A stretch of DNA of 64,000 nt, taken from positions 496,001 to 560,000 of the forward strand of contig NZ_CP136910.1 in the NCBI RefSeq assembly GCF_033100115.1, written 5' to 3'. The position numbers and the translations under genes are program-made. This DNA comes from Anaerocolumna sp. AGMB13020. GTDB lineage: Bacteria > Bacillota > Clostridia > Lachnospirales > Lachnospiraceae. The notes under the pieces were generated by a model, which was not told where the DNA came from, ran no database searches, and saw nothing but the letters and a program-made list of their open reading frames with translations. Positions 54,609-63,883 of the stretch are shown here, one piece after another (the first letter of the stretch is position 1; every line of letters begins with the position of its first letter).

Positions 54609-54821
54609 CTAAGCTACCATGATTTTAGTTGCCAGATTTTTATTAATTGCTACCCTGACACCTTTTACCATAATGATAAAACCGCTGTCATTTTCTGATA
54701 ACAATTTAACACTTTCACCTTTAACAAAGCCTAAATCCTGCAAATGGCGCTTAATATCGTCCTTACCTGTAAAGTCTACTATAACTTTTGTCTCTCCAAT
54801 TCCAGCAAATGCCAGTGACAT
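54609..54821 (-). CDS. FeoA family protein, first copy of operon
   Basis: A 70-residue FeoA-like protein (MSLAFAGIGETKVIVDFTGK; HLQDLGFVKGESVKLLSE). It shares fold and length with the following feoA but is clearly diverged from it. First gene of feoA-feoA-feoB-Cys protein-fur. AAGGAG precedes the ATG. Tandem feoA genes are known in clostridia; the division of labour is not. Confidence 0.9.
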   Translation of the reverse strand: MSLAFAGIGETKVIVDFTGKDDIKRHLQDLGFVKGESVKLLSENDSGFIIMVKGVRVAINKNLATKIMVA

Positions 54822-54840
54822 ACTACCACACTCCTTTATC

Positions 54841-54859
54841 CATTATGAAAGCCATTATC
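54841..54859 (-). promoter_or_regulatory. Fur-box-like sequence at the feo promoter
   Basis: On the minus strand GATAATG, 5 bp, CATAATG, against the Fur consensus GATAATG, 5 bp, CATTATC; 13 of 19 positions agree. It lies between the -10 box and the ribosome site. Confidence 0.5.
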
Positions 54860-54870
54860 ATTTATATAGT

Positions 54871-54899
54871 ATTATATGCCCATTGATTTTGCTTGTCAA
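54871..54899 (-). promoter_or_regulatory. Consensus promoter of the feo operon
   Basis: TTGACA, 17-bp spacer, TATAAT on the minus strand, 50 bp upstream of the first feoA. The remaining 54900-55184 shows no gene. Confidence 0.85.
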
Positions 54900-55184
54900 C
54901 GACATATTGTATTCAATTGAAAATAAATATCATTTTTAGGAATATTTTCAACTGATAATTATTTAACGGTTATAATTATTACTTTTCAGCTAATGTATTA
55001 TCCACATATACTATAATCAGGCTATTCTATGCTTTTCCAGATACTTTCAGCAGCTATATCATAATGCATTATAATAAAGAAGAAACTGCTTTACTCTGAA
55101 GTTGCAAATTTACAGACTAATTGTAGTTTCTCCTGTATATACATATTATGATATTTTTTGCTTCCTCTATCAATTCACTTACCC

Positions 55185-55360
55185 AGGGTGTCTGAAAACT
55201 CATTGCACCGTTTTAAATACTCACTTTGGGGTATTCTTCGTTGCAATTTTGAAAACGTAAGACCACTATATCCCCCAAAACGTGCCTTGCTGTTTTTCGC
55301 AAATTTTCTCTCACAAAGTGGGTCCTCCTGTCCGGCACAAGAAGTTTTCAGACGCACCCT
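55185..55360 (+). mobile_element. MITE-like inverted-repeat element, copy 3
   Basis: A 176-bp element with the best-preserved ends: AGGGTGTCTGAAAACT at the left and AGTTTTCAGACGCACCCT at the right, which pair as inverted repeats. Internal sequence shared with copies 1 and 2 includes GCTGTTTTTCGCAAATT and CACAAAGTGG. Its right end overlaps the last codons of the DUF815 ATPase and supplies its stop codon. Confidence 0.8.
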
Positions 55361-56667
55361 AACAGATAATTAATAAATTGCTGCGCTGTTCTTCCGGAAC
55401 GTCCTCCATGACTCATTTCCCATCTGTTGGCTTCCAGGGTGAGCTCCTCTTCACTTAATTGCAACTGGGGATGTTTCTCAGCCAGACCCTTTACGATCTT
55501 AAAAAATTCTCTCTGATCAGGTTTGGAATAATTAATTGTAATTCCAAAGCGTGCAACCAAAGACAGCTTCTCCTGCATGGTATCACTTCTGTGTAGTTCA
55601 TCCTTTGACATATCAGACCTGTCACTCCAGGTCTCACGTATTAAATGTCTTCTATTAGAGGTTGCATAAATCAGTACATTATCCGGTTTTACTTCTAATC
55701 CGCCTTCAATGACTGCTTTCAGATATTTATATTCAATTTCAAATTCCTCAAAAGATAAATCATCCATGTAAATAATGAACTTATAATTTCTGTTCTTAAT
55801 TTCTGCTATAACGGAGGACAGATAGTGAAACTGATGTTTATATATTTCTATTATTCGAAGTCCCTGATTGTAGTATTCATTCAGGATAGCCTTAATACTG
55901 GAGGATTTTCCAGTACCACTGTCTCCATAAAGCAGACAGTTATTTGCCTTTCTTCCTTGAACAAAAGCTTCGGTATTCTCAATGAGCTTTTTCTTTTGCA
56001 GCTCATAGCCAATCAGGTCTTTTAGATGTGATTCATCGGTATTAAAGATAGGAATGATGTCCGGTTCATTTTGCTTTTCCTGTATGCGAAAAGCCTTATT
56101 CAGTCCGAATTTTCCTACCCCATAATCTTTATAAAAATTAGTAACCACCTGCAGGAGCTCCTGTTCGCCGGAAGCCTCTGCAATCGCTTCTGAAAGCAAT
56201 TTTATTTTGTCACTTACACTTTTATTGTAACGCCTCTCGTTTTTTTCTATTGCCTGGTAGTTGGTAATGGTCGAGAAGCAGTTAATCTCAAGTCGTTCTT
56301 CCACTCGGGAAAAATCATATTCGGATAACTTTTTAAATATCATCAGATCCGAAGCAGCAAATACATTAACCGAACCTTCCAGGGTACCTTTCTTCTCACA
56401 GCTGATACTAAATGGATTCTCACTAACTGCCAGTAAATAAGCCAGGTAATTCTGCCACAGGTTCCTATCAAAACCATAGTCGGTTGCCAGTACCAACAGC
56501 TGGTTCATCTGCTCGTAAATCTCACTAATAAATTTCTCTTTTGCTTCAGACGAAACTGCATCTGGAAATTCCGCATCCAGTCTTTTTATAATATCAGCCA
56601 ATGTATAGAGAATCGTATTCTCTTTTGTATGTCTGTATATAATGAGTTTAGCTGTATATTGATACAT
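55348..56667 (-). CDS. DUF815 family AAA-type ATPase, 3' end altered by a MITE
   Basis: A 439-residue protein. The C-terminal half is a P-loop ATPase: Walker [12 protein letters not shown] (Lys254), Walker [15 protein letters not shown], and the arginine-rich [14 protein letters not shown] segment characteristic of DUF815. The N-terminal half is helical and of unknown role. The cellular function of DUF815 ATPases is not established. The last three residues (GCV) and the TGA stop are read from the end of MITE copy 3, so the natural C-terminus has been replaced. Confidence 0.85.
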   Translation of the reverse strand: MYQYTAKLIIYRHTKENTILYTLADIIKRLDAEFPDAVSSEAKEKFISEIYEQMNQLLVLATDYGFDRNLWQNYLAYLLAVSENPFSISCEKKGTLEGSVNVFAASDLMIFKKLSEYDFSRVEERLEINCFSTITNYQAIEKNERRYNKSVSDKIKLLSEAIAEASGEQELLQVVTNFYKDYGVGKFGLNKAFRIQEKQNEPDIIPIFNTDESHLKDLIGYELQKKKLIENTEAFVQGRKANNCLLYGDSGTGKSSSIKAILNEYYNQGLRIIEIYKHQFHYLSSVIAEIKNRNYKFIIYMDDLSFEEFEIEYKYLKAVIEGGLEVKPDNVLIYATSNRRHLIRETWSDRSDMSKDELHRSDTMQEKLSLVARFGITINYSKPDQREFFKIVKGLAEKHPQLQLSEEELTLEANRWEMSHGGRSGRTAQQFINYLLGCV

Positions 56668-56783
56668 CTTTTTCCCTCCTGTGCTAAGCTTTTATTCATT
56701 CCCACCTAATAAAGCGTCCGCAGAATCCTTATACCCTATACTACTCTGCTTTCTTCATCCGGTAATTTATTTATTATACCACA

Positions 56784-58922
56784 TTAAACACGAAACATGT
56801 TTATTGCTTCATTTAAATCTTTTGAATTCTCAGCCAATACCAGGGAGGCTTCCTCCAAGGCTTTCACGGAGGCATTCTGTACGTGTACTGTATCTTCAAC
56901 CAGCTCAGAAGCCGCCAGGGTCTGCTGTGAGATTGCAGAAATACTTTCAACAGCACTAAGTGTTCCGCCTCTTGCAGAATCCATATTTGTTACATTCTGT
57001 CCAATAACCTCCAGACTGTTTGCAAGTTTTTGTATTCCATCTCCAATGTTTCTGAAGGTAGAAATGGTATTCTCAACAATACCGTTCTGTTCACTGACAA
57101 TCTGCTCCGCATCCTTTGCAATACTTACAGTATCTGTAGTCTGCTTGATAATATCATCGATAACACTGTTTATTTCACCTGCAGCTTTTATGGACTGCTC
57201 GGCAAGCTTTCTTATCTCATCTGCTACTACAGCAAATCCCCTGCCCGCTTCACCTGCTCTTGCAGCTTCGATGGAAGCATTAAGTGCCAGCAGATTGGTC
57301 TGATCTGCTATTTCATTAATAACCTGAATAATCCTTTCAATGGAATGTGATTTCTGCTCCAATGCGGTGATATTATTCATAACAAATCTGGTAATGTCAT
57401 TGGTGGCTTCTGACTGTTTTGAAAGTTCCTCCATGGTACCGATACCCTTAATTATCATATCCTTGGAGTTTTCAGCAATTATCTCGATCTCTTCTATACT
57501 GGTATTGACAGTCTTGATTTTCTCAGATAGTTCATCCATTTGCACGAGGCAATTTTGAGAATCCTGTGCCTGTCCGGATATACCATGGCCAATCTCATTA
57601 ATCGATAATGAGATTTCACTGCTGGCTGCTGCTATGTCCTCGGAAGCTTTTAAGACATTGCCCGCTGATTCAGAAACAAGCCTGCTGACATTTGTAACTT
57701 TTAAAATGAGTTTTCTCATATTATTTATCATGTCTTTAGTATTTCCCGCAAGAATAATAAATTCATCCCTGTGTTTGTGCTCCATGGCTACGGTAAAATC
57801 GCCTTCAGCCAGTTGCTTAAGACTTCGGTTAATATGTTTAAGACTTGCGGCGATTCCTTGTGAAAGAAATGCTGCAATCAGCACAGCAATAACAGCTGCT
57901 ACCACTACAATTATCGTGGTAAAGGACTTAATGCTGCCAGCCTGTTCCATAAAGCTGGCTTTTGGAATCAAAGCGCATAATACTACTCCTGTTCCTGCTA
58001 TTTTATTATATAAGAAAAGATACTCCTTTCCATCATACGTAACATAATTTTGTCCTTTAGCGGCAGCTCCTGAAACTGCATTCTGATAATATTTCTCTGT
58101 AGTAAAATGAAACTCTTCTTTGTTGTTGCCTAAGGATATAGCCGTTGTTTCATTTTTCTTATCAGTGCCTGCTTTGATCAGCATTTCATTACCATCGGCT
58201 GTAACGACTCCTACGATACTGTCCTTTCCAAAATCCAGATCCTTCAGGAAGCTGTTAATCTCTCTTTTCTTTATGTCTATTATAATAACACCTTCATCAA
58301 TCTGAAACTTCTGAACAAGAGAAAAAGCGTAATCCTCTGTTTTGGTACCTAATCTTTCGTCCACTACAGGATGACTTCCTATCCAGAAATGGTCAATCTT
58401 TGTATCAGATATTTTTGTAAAAATCGGATCATTTTTAAGTTCATTATAAAAGCCTTCTGCAGAACGGTTAGAGCTGGTGGCGACCAGGCTGTGTGCTTTT
58501 GGTATGATATGTATGTCCTCAATCATTGATTCAGAGTCAACTTTCTTTACCAGGTCCGTACTGAGGCTCTGTATATATGCTTTCTTGTTAAAATCATCTG
58601 TAAAATTCTGATTCTGAATATAATAATAGATTCCCGTATCCTTCGTATACAACGAAGCTATGGATTCTACACCTTTAAAACCATAATCCAGATATTTAGC
58701 AGCCATCTTCATTGTATTTTCTGTAGATTTCTCATAATTGCTTACCAATCCATCCGAGGCTTTCCAATAGGATAATAATCCAAGGCCTATGATAAAAAAG
58801 ATTGGTATTGCAAATCCTATGATTAATTTAAAGCGTATCCCCACTAACCTCTTTTTTTCCTTAGCACTTATTCTCTTACTGCTCCTTGTTTTCTTATCTT
58901 TGATACGTTTACTTCTTTTCAT
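56784..58922 (-). CDS. Methyl-accepting chemotaxis protein
   Basis: A 712-residue chemoreceptor. A strongly basic N-terminus precedes membrane helix 1 (about residues 28-50), then a periplasm-type sensor region of the double-Cache kind (about 55-300), helix 2 ([19 protein letters not shown]), a HAMP domain and the signalling domain whose tip is [20 protein letters not shown]. The ligand is unknown. The ATG at 58922 follows AAAGGGG; an earlier in-frame start lacks a ribosome site. No che genes are nearby. Confidence 0.93.
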   Translation of the reverse strand: MKRSKRIKDKKTRSSKRISAKEKKRLVGIRFKLIIGFAIPIFFIIGLGLLSYWKASDGLVSNYEKSTENTMKMAAKYLDYGFKGVESIASLYTKDTGIYYYIQNQNFTDDFNKKAYIQSLSTDLVKKVDSESMIEDIHIIPKAHSLVATSSNRSAEGFYNELKNDPIFTKISDTKIDHFWIGSHPVVDERLGTKTEDYAFSLVQKFQIDEGVIIIDIKKREINSFLKDLDFGKDSIVGVVTADGNEMLIKAGTDKKNETTAISLGNNKEEFHFTTEKYYQNAVSGAAAKGQNYVTYDGKEYLFLYNKIAGTGVVLCALIPKASFMEQAGSIKSFTTIIVVVAAVIAVLIAAFLSQGIAASLKHINRSLKQLAEGDFTVAMEHKHRDEFIILAGNTKDMINNMRKLILKVTNVSRLVSESAGNVLKASEDIAAASSEISLSINEIGHGISGQAQDSQNCLVQMDELSEKIKTVNTSIEEIEIIAENSKDMIIKGIGTMEELSKQSEATNDITRFVMNNITALEQKSHSIERIIQVINEIADQTNLLALNASIEAARAGEAGRGFAVVADEIRKLAEQSIKAAGEINSVIDDIIKQTTDTVSIAKDAEQIVSEQNGIVENTISTFRNIGDGIQKLANSLEVIGQNVTNMDSARGGTLSAVESISAISQQTLAASELVEDTVHVQNASVKALEEASLVLAENSKDLNEAINMFRV

Positions 58923-59127
58923 AATAACCCCTTTCGTGAATATCAAAACAAGATATGATATTCCTGAATTCGTAGCGAAAAACAGCGTTTTGTTTTCCAA
59001 CCCCAATACCCATCTGCGCGCCTTCTCACACCTTCAAATAAATAGGATGAAAGCCGGCTTTTTCAACCTGGCACCTGCTGCCAATACTTTCAGTCTTCCT
59101 CAGATTAACGCTTTATAGCTTTATTAC

Positions 59128-59173
59128 AAAAAAGTGTCGATGAGCTACTCAATAAGAGTGGCCTCATCGACAC
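59128..59173 (-). terminator. Intrinsic terminator after argS
   Basis: GTGTCGATGAG and CTCATCGACAC form a perfect 11-bp stem with an 18-nt loop, followed by TTTTTTG on the minus strand. It is 76 bp past the argS stop. Confidence 0.85.
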
Positions 59174-59248
59174 ACCAAATTTTACATCAATTTTTTATGA
59201 AATGCAAGTTAAAATCTCCAAAAATGACAGACAAAAAACTACTTCTTT

Positions 59249-61009
59249 CTACATTCTTTCTGGAGACTCAAAACCTAATAAATCGATACCAGTTTCAAGT
59301 ATCCCTTTTACCAAAGTTATTAAAGCTATCCAGGATTTCTGCTTCTTCTTATCTTCTTCCGCAAGAATCTTGTTCTCATGATAAAAGCTGTTAAATGCGT
59401 TTGCCACTCCATAGAGGTACTGACAAATCTTATGAGGCGCATATTCATTACCGGCTGCTTCCACTACATCATTAAATCTTGAAGCCTCTAACATAAGATT
59501 TATCTCAGAAAGAGTTTTACCTGGGATAAGTGCCTCCGTTGTTATCGTGTCATTACCATATTTCTGAATAATGGATTTAATCCGTACTATCGTATAGAGT
59601 AAGTAAGGGCCAGTATTTCCTTCAAAGGAGATGAAACGCTCCAGGTCAAAGATATAGTCCTTGGAGGCCTGGTTTGAAAGATCTCCATATTTTAAAGCGG
59701 CAAGACCAACAATCTTTGAGATAGCTTCTGCTTCCTGCCTGTCCATCTCTCTGTTTTCAAGCATCTTTTCAAGAACAGCATTGCTGATATTGCTGATAAG
59801 ATTCTCAAGACGCATAACACCACCGTCACGGGTCTTAAAAGGTTTACCGTCTTTTCCGTTCATTGTACCAAATCCAAGAAAAGTAAGTTTTGTTTCTTCC
59901 TCTACCAGCTTTGTCTTCTTTGCACAACGGAAAACTGTTTCAAAATATAATTCCTGTCTCTTATCTACTACATAAAGAATCTCATCCGGCGCAAATAATT
60001 CCATTCGTTCCACCATAGTAGCAAGATCGGTGGTGTTATAAAGAGTACCACCATCAGACTTTAATATCATACAGGGAGGCATTTCTTTGGTATCTGTCTC
60101 TTCTTTCACATCGACAACCAAAGCACCTTCACTAATTCTTGCATAATTATGCTCTTTCAGATATTCCACCATACCAGGTATATAACTCTGGGCATCGCTT
60201 TCCTTCTTCCAGAGGTCGAAATCCACCAAAAGGTTATCATAATTCTTTTTCAGATCTTCTATGGATACATTCAATATATGCTGCCACAGGGCAAGATACC
60301 CTGTATTACCGTTTTGAAGTTCTACTGTAGCTGCTTTCGCTGCTTCTCTGAACTCATCATTTTCCTTCGAATAAGCACTTGCTGCGGGATAGATTTGCTC
60401 CAGCTCACTGATTGTAAAAGGTGCCTCTTTCGGGTATTCACCTTCGTAGTCCTTCTTAAAATATACTAAATCCGGCTGATCCATCTTAATCTTCATCATA
60501 ATAAGACCAATCTGCAGTCCCCAGTCCCCAAGATGTACGTCACCAATAACATTATGTCCTAAAAAACGGTCAATACGTTTGATGCTTTCACCGATAATTG
60601 CCGGACGTAAATGTCCTACATGAAGAGGTTTGGCGACATTGGCACCGCCGTAATCTATAACGATTGTTTTTGGTTTATCGGTTTTCTCACAGCCATACTG
60701 ATTCTCCCTGGTAAGCTGTTTTACATAACCGGTTATAAATTCACTGGTTAAAACAATATTAATAAAGCCGGGTGCTACTGCTTCTATCTTCTCATAGGCA
60801 TTGCTTTTTGACAGTACTTCTACTACTTCTCCCGCAATGGCAAGAGGTGCTTTCTTGTAGACTTTAGCTGCCGCCAGCGCACCGTTGCATTGATATTGAC
60901 ATAAATCAGGTCTGTTAGAAAGTGTAACAAAGCCGTACTTATTCTCATAACCACAGCTCTCAAAAGCCTCCATAACTTCCTTCCCTATGATATCAATTAA
61001 TTTTTGCAT
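59249..61009 (-). CDS. argS: Arginyl-tRNA synthetase
   Basis: Class I aminoacyl-tRNA synthetase, 586 residues. The N-terminal Add-1 domain is followed by the HIGH-type motif PLHVGHLRPAIIGE, the KMSK region appears as FKTRDGGVMRLENLI, and the C-terminal anticodon domain ends DLLGFESPERM. The KMSK motif is degenerate, as in many ArgRS. GGAGG lies seven bases before the ATG. Monocistronic with its own terminator. Confidence 0.96.
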   Translation of the reverse strand: MQKLIDIIGKEVMEAFESCGYENKYGFVTLSNRPDLCQYQCNGALAAAKVYKKAPLAIAGEVVEVLSKSNAYEKIEAVAPGFINIVLTSEFITGYVKQLTRENQYGCEKTDKPKTIVIDYGGANVAKPLHVGHLRPAIIGESIKRIDRFLGHNVIGDVHLGDWGLQIGLIMMKIKMDQPDLVYFKKDYEGEYPKEAPFTISELEQIYPAASAYSKENDEFREAAKAATVELQNGNTGYLALWQHILNVSIEDLKKNYDNLLVDFDLWKKESDAQSYIPGMVEYLKEHNYARISEGALVVDVKEETDTKEMPPCMILKSDGGTLYNTTDLATMVERMELFAPDEILYVVDKRQELYFETVFRCAKKTKLVEEETKLTFLGFGTMNGKDGKPFKTRDGGVMRLENLISNISNAVLEKMLENREMDRQEAEAISKIVGLAALKYGDLSNQASKDYIFDLERFISFEGNTGPYLLYTIVRIKSIIQKYGNDTITTEALIPGKTLSEINLMLEASRFNDVVEAAGNEYAPHKICQYLYGVANAFNSFYHENKILAEEDKKKQKSWIALITLVKGILETGIDLLGFESPERM

Positions 61010-61126
61010 TTTTTGTCCTCCGTTAAAGCATTACATAGATTCCAGAATAGATATATCTATTCGTGGTCATTAAAAAATACTTTATCATAATTACTTGTTC
61101 CTGTAAATAACTATTCATAAAATAAC

Positions 61127-61152
61127 AAAAACAAGCCGTTCTGATACGGCTT
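61127..61152. terminator. Bidirectional terminator between pspC and argS
   Basis: AAGCCGT and ACGGCTT form a 7-bp stem with ATTTTTGT on the plus side and GTTTTTGTT on the minus side. It serves the pspC-like gene. Confidence 0.7.
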
Positions 61153-61189
61153 ATTTTTGTCATGAAATATTCATTCTTCCTATCAGTTC

Positions 61190-61381
61190 TTACGGTTCGT
61201 TCGGAACTATAATTGCTGCAATCAAATAAATCCAGATGCCCGCTGAGGCACCGAAAAATGCAAGCAGTACAAAAACCAGTCTGACTATTGTTGGGTCGAC
61301 TTTCAAATAATCCGCTGCTCCGCCGCATACTCCCGCAATCATTCTGTTACTTCTGGAACGGTATAATCTCTTATCCTCCAT
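61190..61381 (-). CDS. PspC domain protein
   Basis: A 63-residue membrane protein made of a single PspC domain: RLYRSRSNRMIAGVCGG and AADYLKVDPTIVRLVFVL followed by one or two membrane helices. PspC proteins take part in envelope stress responses. It is downstream of the PadR-DUF1700-DUF4097 operon (about 240 bp gap), a combination often seen in Firmicutes. Nothing else is seen in 61382-61622. Confidence 0.9.
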   Translation of the reverse strand: MEDKRLYRSRSNRMIAGVCGGAADYLKVDPTIVRLVFVLLAFFGASAGIWIYLIAAIIVPNEP

Positions 61382-61622
61382 AATCTCTACCCTGCCGCAA
61401 TCATACCAGTCTAATACTTTTTCTTATTCCTACTGCTGGCAGTATGCGGCATTTCCTTTCTTATATAATATTATAATTAGTCTGTCTCAATAATTCTGTT
61501 ACATTAATATGGTATCTATTCACAGTACTGTGCTTTTTCTCTATTAGCTTTATTATACCATATATTTCTTTTGATAATGCACTCCCAATCAAATTGCTTT
61601 TACAGTTTCAGTTTTACCATTA

Positions 61623-62624
61623 TCAGTCTATATCCATATCTATGCCACCTAAATCACAGGATAAAATCATATTATTGGCTGCTTTGTTCTTTTGTGTAAT
61701 CTGGGTATTGACACCGCTGTATCTTTCACCATTTAATGAAAGGGAGCCAAGTTTACAGTTAATGGAATAATCATAATCTTCTTTATTACCTTCAAGATCC
61801 AGATCAATATAACCCATGGAAGAACTGATTTTACTCTCACCGGTTATGACTCCGTCAATATCTACACTGCCAACGGTACATTCAATTTTTACGTTATGAA
61901 TAGCTGCATCATCTATTTTAAGCGTACCTGCTGCAACTTCATAAGTAGATTTCGATTCCATATGCAATTCGTCAATGATAATGGAACCGGCACCTATGGA
62001 GAACCTACCGGTATCAGCAGCAAGCATATCTGCTTTAATCAGACCTGCTTCAACAGACAGGTCAATTTTCCTTGCTACAAAATCCTCCGGCAAGGTAATA
62101 TAGACCTCAACTGCATCGGTTCTCCTTTCCATATCATCAAGATCAATATCAACTCCAAAGACACTTAAGGTCCCTGCCTCCCCAGAGGTACTGCTCTTTT
62201 CTCTGATAATCCATTTACCATCCTTTACTTCACTGACTATCCTATTCTCAGCATTCTCACTAACATCAATCGAAAAAGAATCACCTTCTCTTATCTGCAG
62301 CTTTCCAGCCAGCATATTGATCTCAAGTTCCTTTATATCTTTATAAGTAATAGGATATCCAGATGTAGTATCCTTATTGTCAATGGAAGCAGCTTCTATG
62401 AGATACTTTTTTGTTTCTGCATCAATTTTATAGTCAGATGTATCACTGCTATCCTCATAATCTTCATCGATCCAATGAAACCAACCATTTGCCAGATTAA
62501 AATTAACGTTAGACCACTTGGCATATATCTGATTATCCATACTAAAGGCTACCACTCCCAAAATAAAGCCTATTGCTATAGCTCCTCCGGCAATTCGTAA
62601 TAAATTCTTCAGAAATACCCTCAT
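61623..62624 (-). CDS. DUF4097 beta-strand-repeat protein
   Basis: A 333-residue protein with an N-terminal membrane anchor (about residues 8-30) and an extracytoplasmic right-handed beta-repeat region, seen as recurring short strand units such as KIDLSVEAGLIKADM, FSIGAGSIIIDEL and IECTVGSVDIDGV. The molecular role is unknown; such proteins sit downstream of PadR and DUF1700 genes and are linked to envelope stress. Its ATG overlaps the DUF1700 stop (ATGA). Confidence 0.88.
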   Translation of the reverse strand: MRVFLKNLLRIAGGAIAIGFILGVVAFSMDNQIYAKWSNVNFNLANGWFHWIDEDYEDSSDTSDYKIDAETKKYLIEAASIDNKDTTSGYPITYKDIKELEINMLAGKLQIREGDSFSIDVSENAENRIVSEVKDGKWIIREKSSTSGEAGTLSVFGVDIDLDDMERRTDAVEVYITLPEDFVARKIDLSVEAGLIKADMLAADTGRFSIGAGSIIIDELHMESKSTYEVAAGTLKIDDAAIHNVKIECTVGSVDIDGVITGESKISSSMGYIDLDLEGNKEDYDYSINCKLGSLSLNGERYSGVNTQITQKNKAANNMILSCDLGGIDMDID

Positions 62625-63403
62625 GCGTATACCCTCCTTTTTTGGAAGATCTTGTTCCAGATCATCTTAATCCAATTAAATACAGCAGGTATTGCTTTCC
62701 CTGCTATCCAGATAGTGGCAATAGCAAAGAGTATTCCCACACCAAAAACTATAAGTCCACCCCCGGTTAAACTTAAGCCCAGAGCTGGTGATATGGATAA
62801 TTGAAATACACCTGATAGGGCAAGCACAATACCAGTAATCAGCATGGCAACAGAGACGGCAAAAAATGCAATCCAGATACTGAAAATCGTTGCAACTACA
62901 GCTACGAATAAGGCAAATATTGTTGCTGCTACCGGTATTGCCATCGGAATACCAAAAAATAAAAGAATAATCAACAGTATGGTATTTCCGGTATTATGTT
63001 TGTTCTTATAGTCTTTTGCAGTACTATTTTTGTAGTTGCTGCTATTATTTTTGTAAGAATCACGACTATCTGCTGTTGTGCTTCTCTCACTACCGTTAGT
63101 GCCGGTATCTTTATCGTTTCTTATATATCTGCTGAAAACAGGTAAATTAGTTTTTTCCTGATATGCATTATGAAAGCCGTTCTCCGAAAAATATCCTTCT
63201 TCTGTACTTCCATACTCAAGGGATTTTTTGATACTGTCTGCTACTTCCTTGGGAGATCCCAACTCCATGATTACCGTTTCTTCCTCTTCCAGTCCTGCTT
63301 CGTCAAAATAATTCCGATAGAACTCAAGAGCTTCGTTTCTTTCTTCTTCCGGAATATCCACCAGTAGATATCCCAACTCCTGTATAAACTCATTCTTTGT
63401 CAT
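62621..63403 (-). CDS. DUF1700 family membrane protein
   Basis: A 260-residue protein. Residues 1-75 are a soluble helical DUF1700 part (EFIQELGYLLVDIPEEERNE, ELGSPKEVADSIKKSL), then a Ser/Asn/Lys-rich linker (about 100-140), then four to five membrane segments rich in Ala, Ile and Val. Such proteins probably transmit or anchor envelope stress signals; the mechanism is unknown. It overlaps both neighbours by 4 bp, so the three genes are translationally coupled. Confidence 0.88.
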   Translation of the reverse strand: MTKNEFIQELGYLLVDIPEEERNEALEFYRNYFDEAGLEEEETVIMELGSPKEVADSIKKSLEYGSTEEGYFSENGFHNAYQEKTNLPVFSRYIRNDKDTGTNGSERSTTADSRDSYKNNSSNYKNSTAKDYKNKHNTGNTILLIILLFFGIPMAIPVAATIFALFVAVVATIFSIWIAFFAVSVAMLITGIVLALSGVFQLSISPALGLSLTGGGLIVFGVGILFAIATIWIAGKAIPAVFNWIKMIWNKIFQKRRVYA

Positions 63404-63723
63404 GAGACTTCCACCCCCACAAAAATGTTATTAATCTTAGCCGCGTAAATCTTCCATTCTTTTATATAAAGTTTTAATTGGGCTTTCCCTTTATCCGTAA
63501 TCTTGTAATATCTTCTGTTCCGGCCGTCAAATGCCTGATCATAGACTTCCAGACAATCCTCTTTCTGAAGTCGTCTGAGTACCGGGTACAGGGTGGACTC
63601 CGATATTTCAATAACCTGACGTATATCCTGGGTTATCTTATAGCCATAGGTACCTTCCTGATCTTTGGATACGATACCAAGAACAATGGCATCCAGTAAA
63701 GCTGCTCCTGTATTAAATACCAT
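63400..63723 (-). CDS. PadR family transcriptional regulator
   Basis: A 107-residue PadR-s1 type regulator: winged helix with the signature TYGYKITQDIRQ and STLYPVLRRLQKEDCLEV, wing NRRYYKITDKGKAQL, and a short C-terminal dimerisation helix. The ATG at 63723 follows AAGGAAG and gives the family's usual length; an earlier in-frame start at 63786 is less likely. It heads the coupled operon with DUF1700 and DUF4097 and probably represses it through the palindrome at 63820-63840. Confidence 0.92.
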   Translation of the reverse strand: MVFNTGAALLDAIVLGIVSKDQEGTYGYKITQDIRQVIEISESTLYPVLRRLQKEDCLEVYDQAFDGRNRRYYKITDKGKAQLKLYIKEWKIYAAKINNIFVGVEVS

Positions 63724-63819
63724 GATAACTTCTTCCTTTCTGACAGAATTCAAATAACCCTTCATTAAATGCTCGCAATTTATCATTTTTATAATGCTGA
63801 GTATATTATCTAATCCGCT

Positions 63820-63840
63820 ATATTATATGTCGTATAATAT
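63820..63840 (-). promoter_or_regulatory. Palindromic operator candidate of the padR operon
   Basis: ATATTATA, 5 bp (TGTCG), TATAATAT: perfect 8-bp arms placed just downstream of the expected transcription start. Confidence 0.55.
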
Positions 63841-63854
63841 TGTTTGATAAATAA

Positions 63855-63883
63855 AATATAAACAATCACAAAGGAATTGTCAA
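63855..63883 (-). promoter_or_regulatory. Promoter of padR-DUF1700-DUF4097
   Basis: TTGACA, 17-bp spacer, TATATT on the minus strand, about 130 bp upstream of the padR ATG. The remainder to 64000 shows nothing recognisable. Confidence 0.7.

Noticed and set aside
55175..55373. Open frames of 60-71 codons within MITE copy 3
   Set aside because: They lie in an inverted-repeat element, differ between copies and have no ribosome site.
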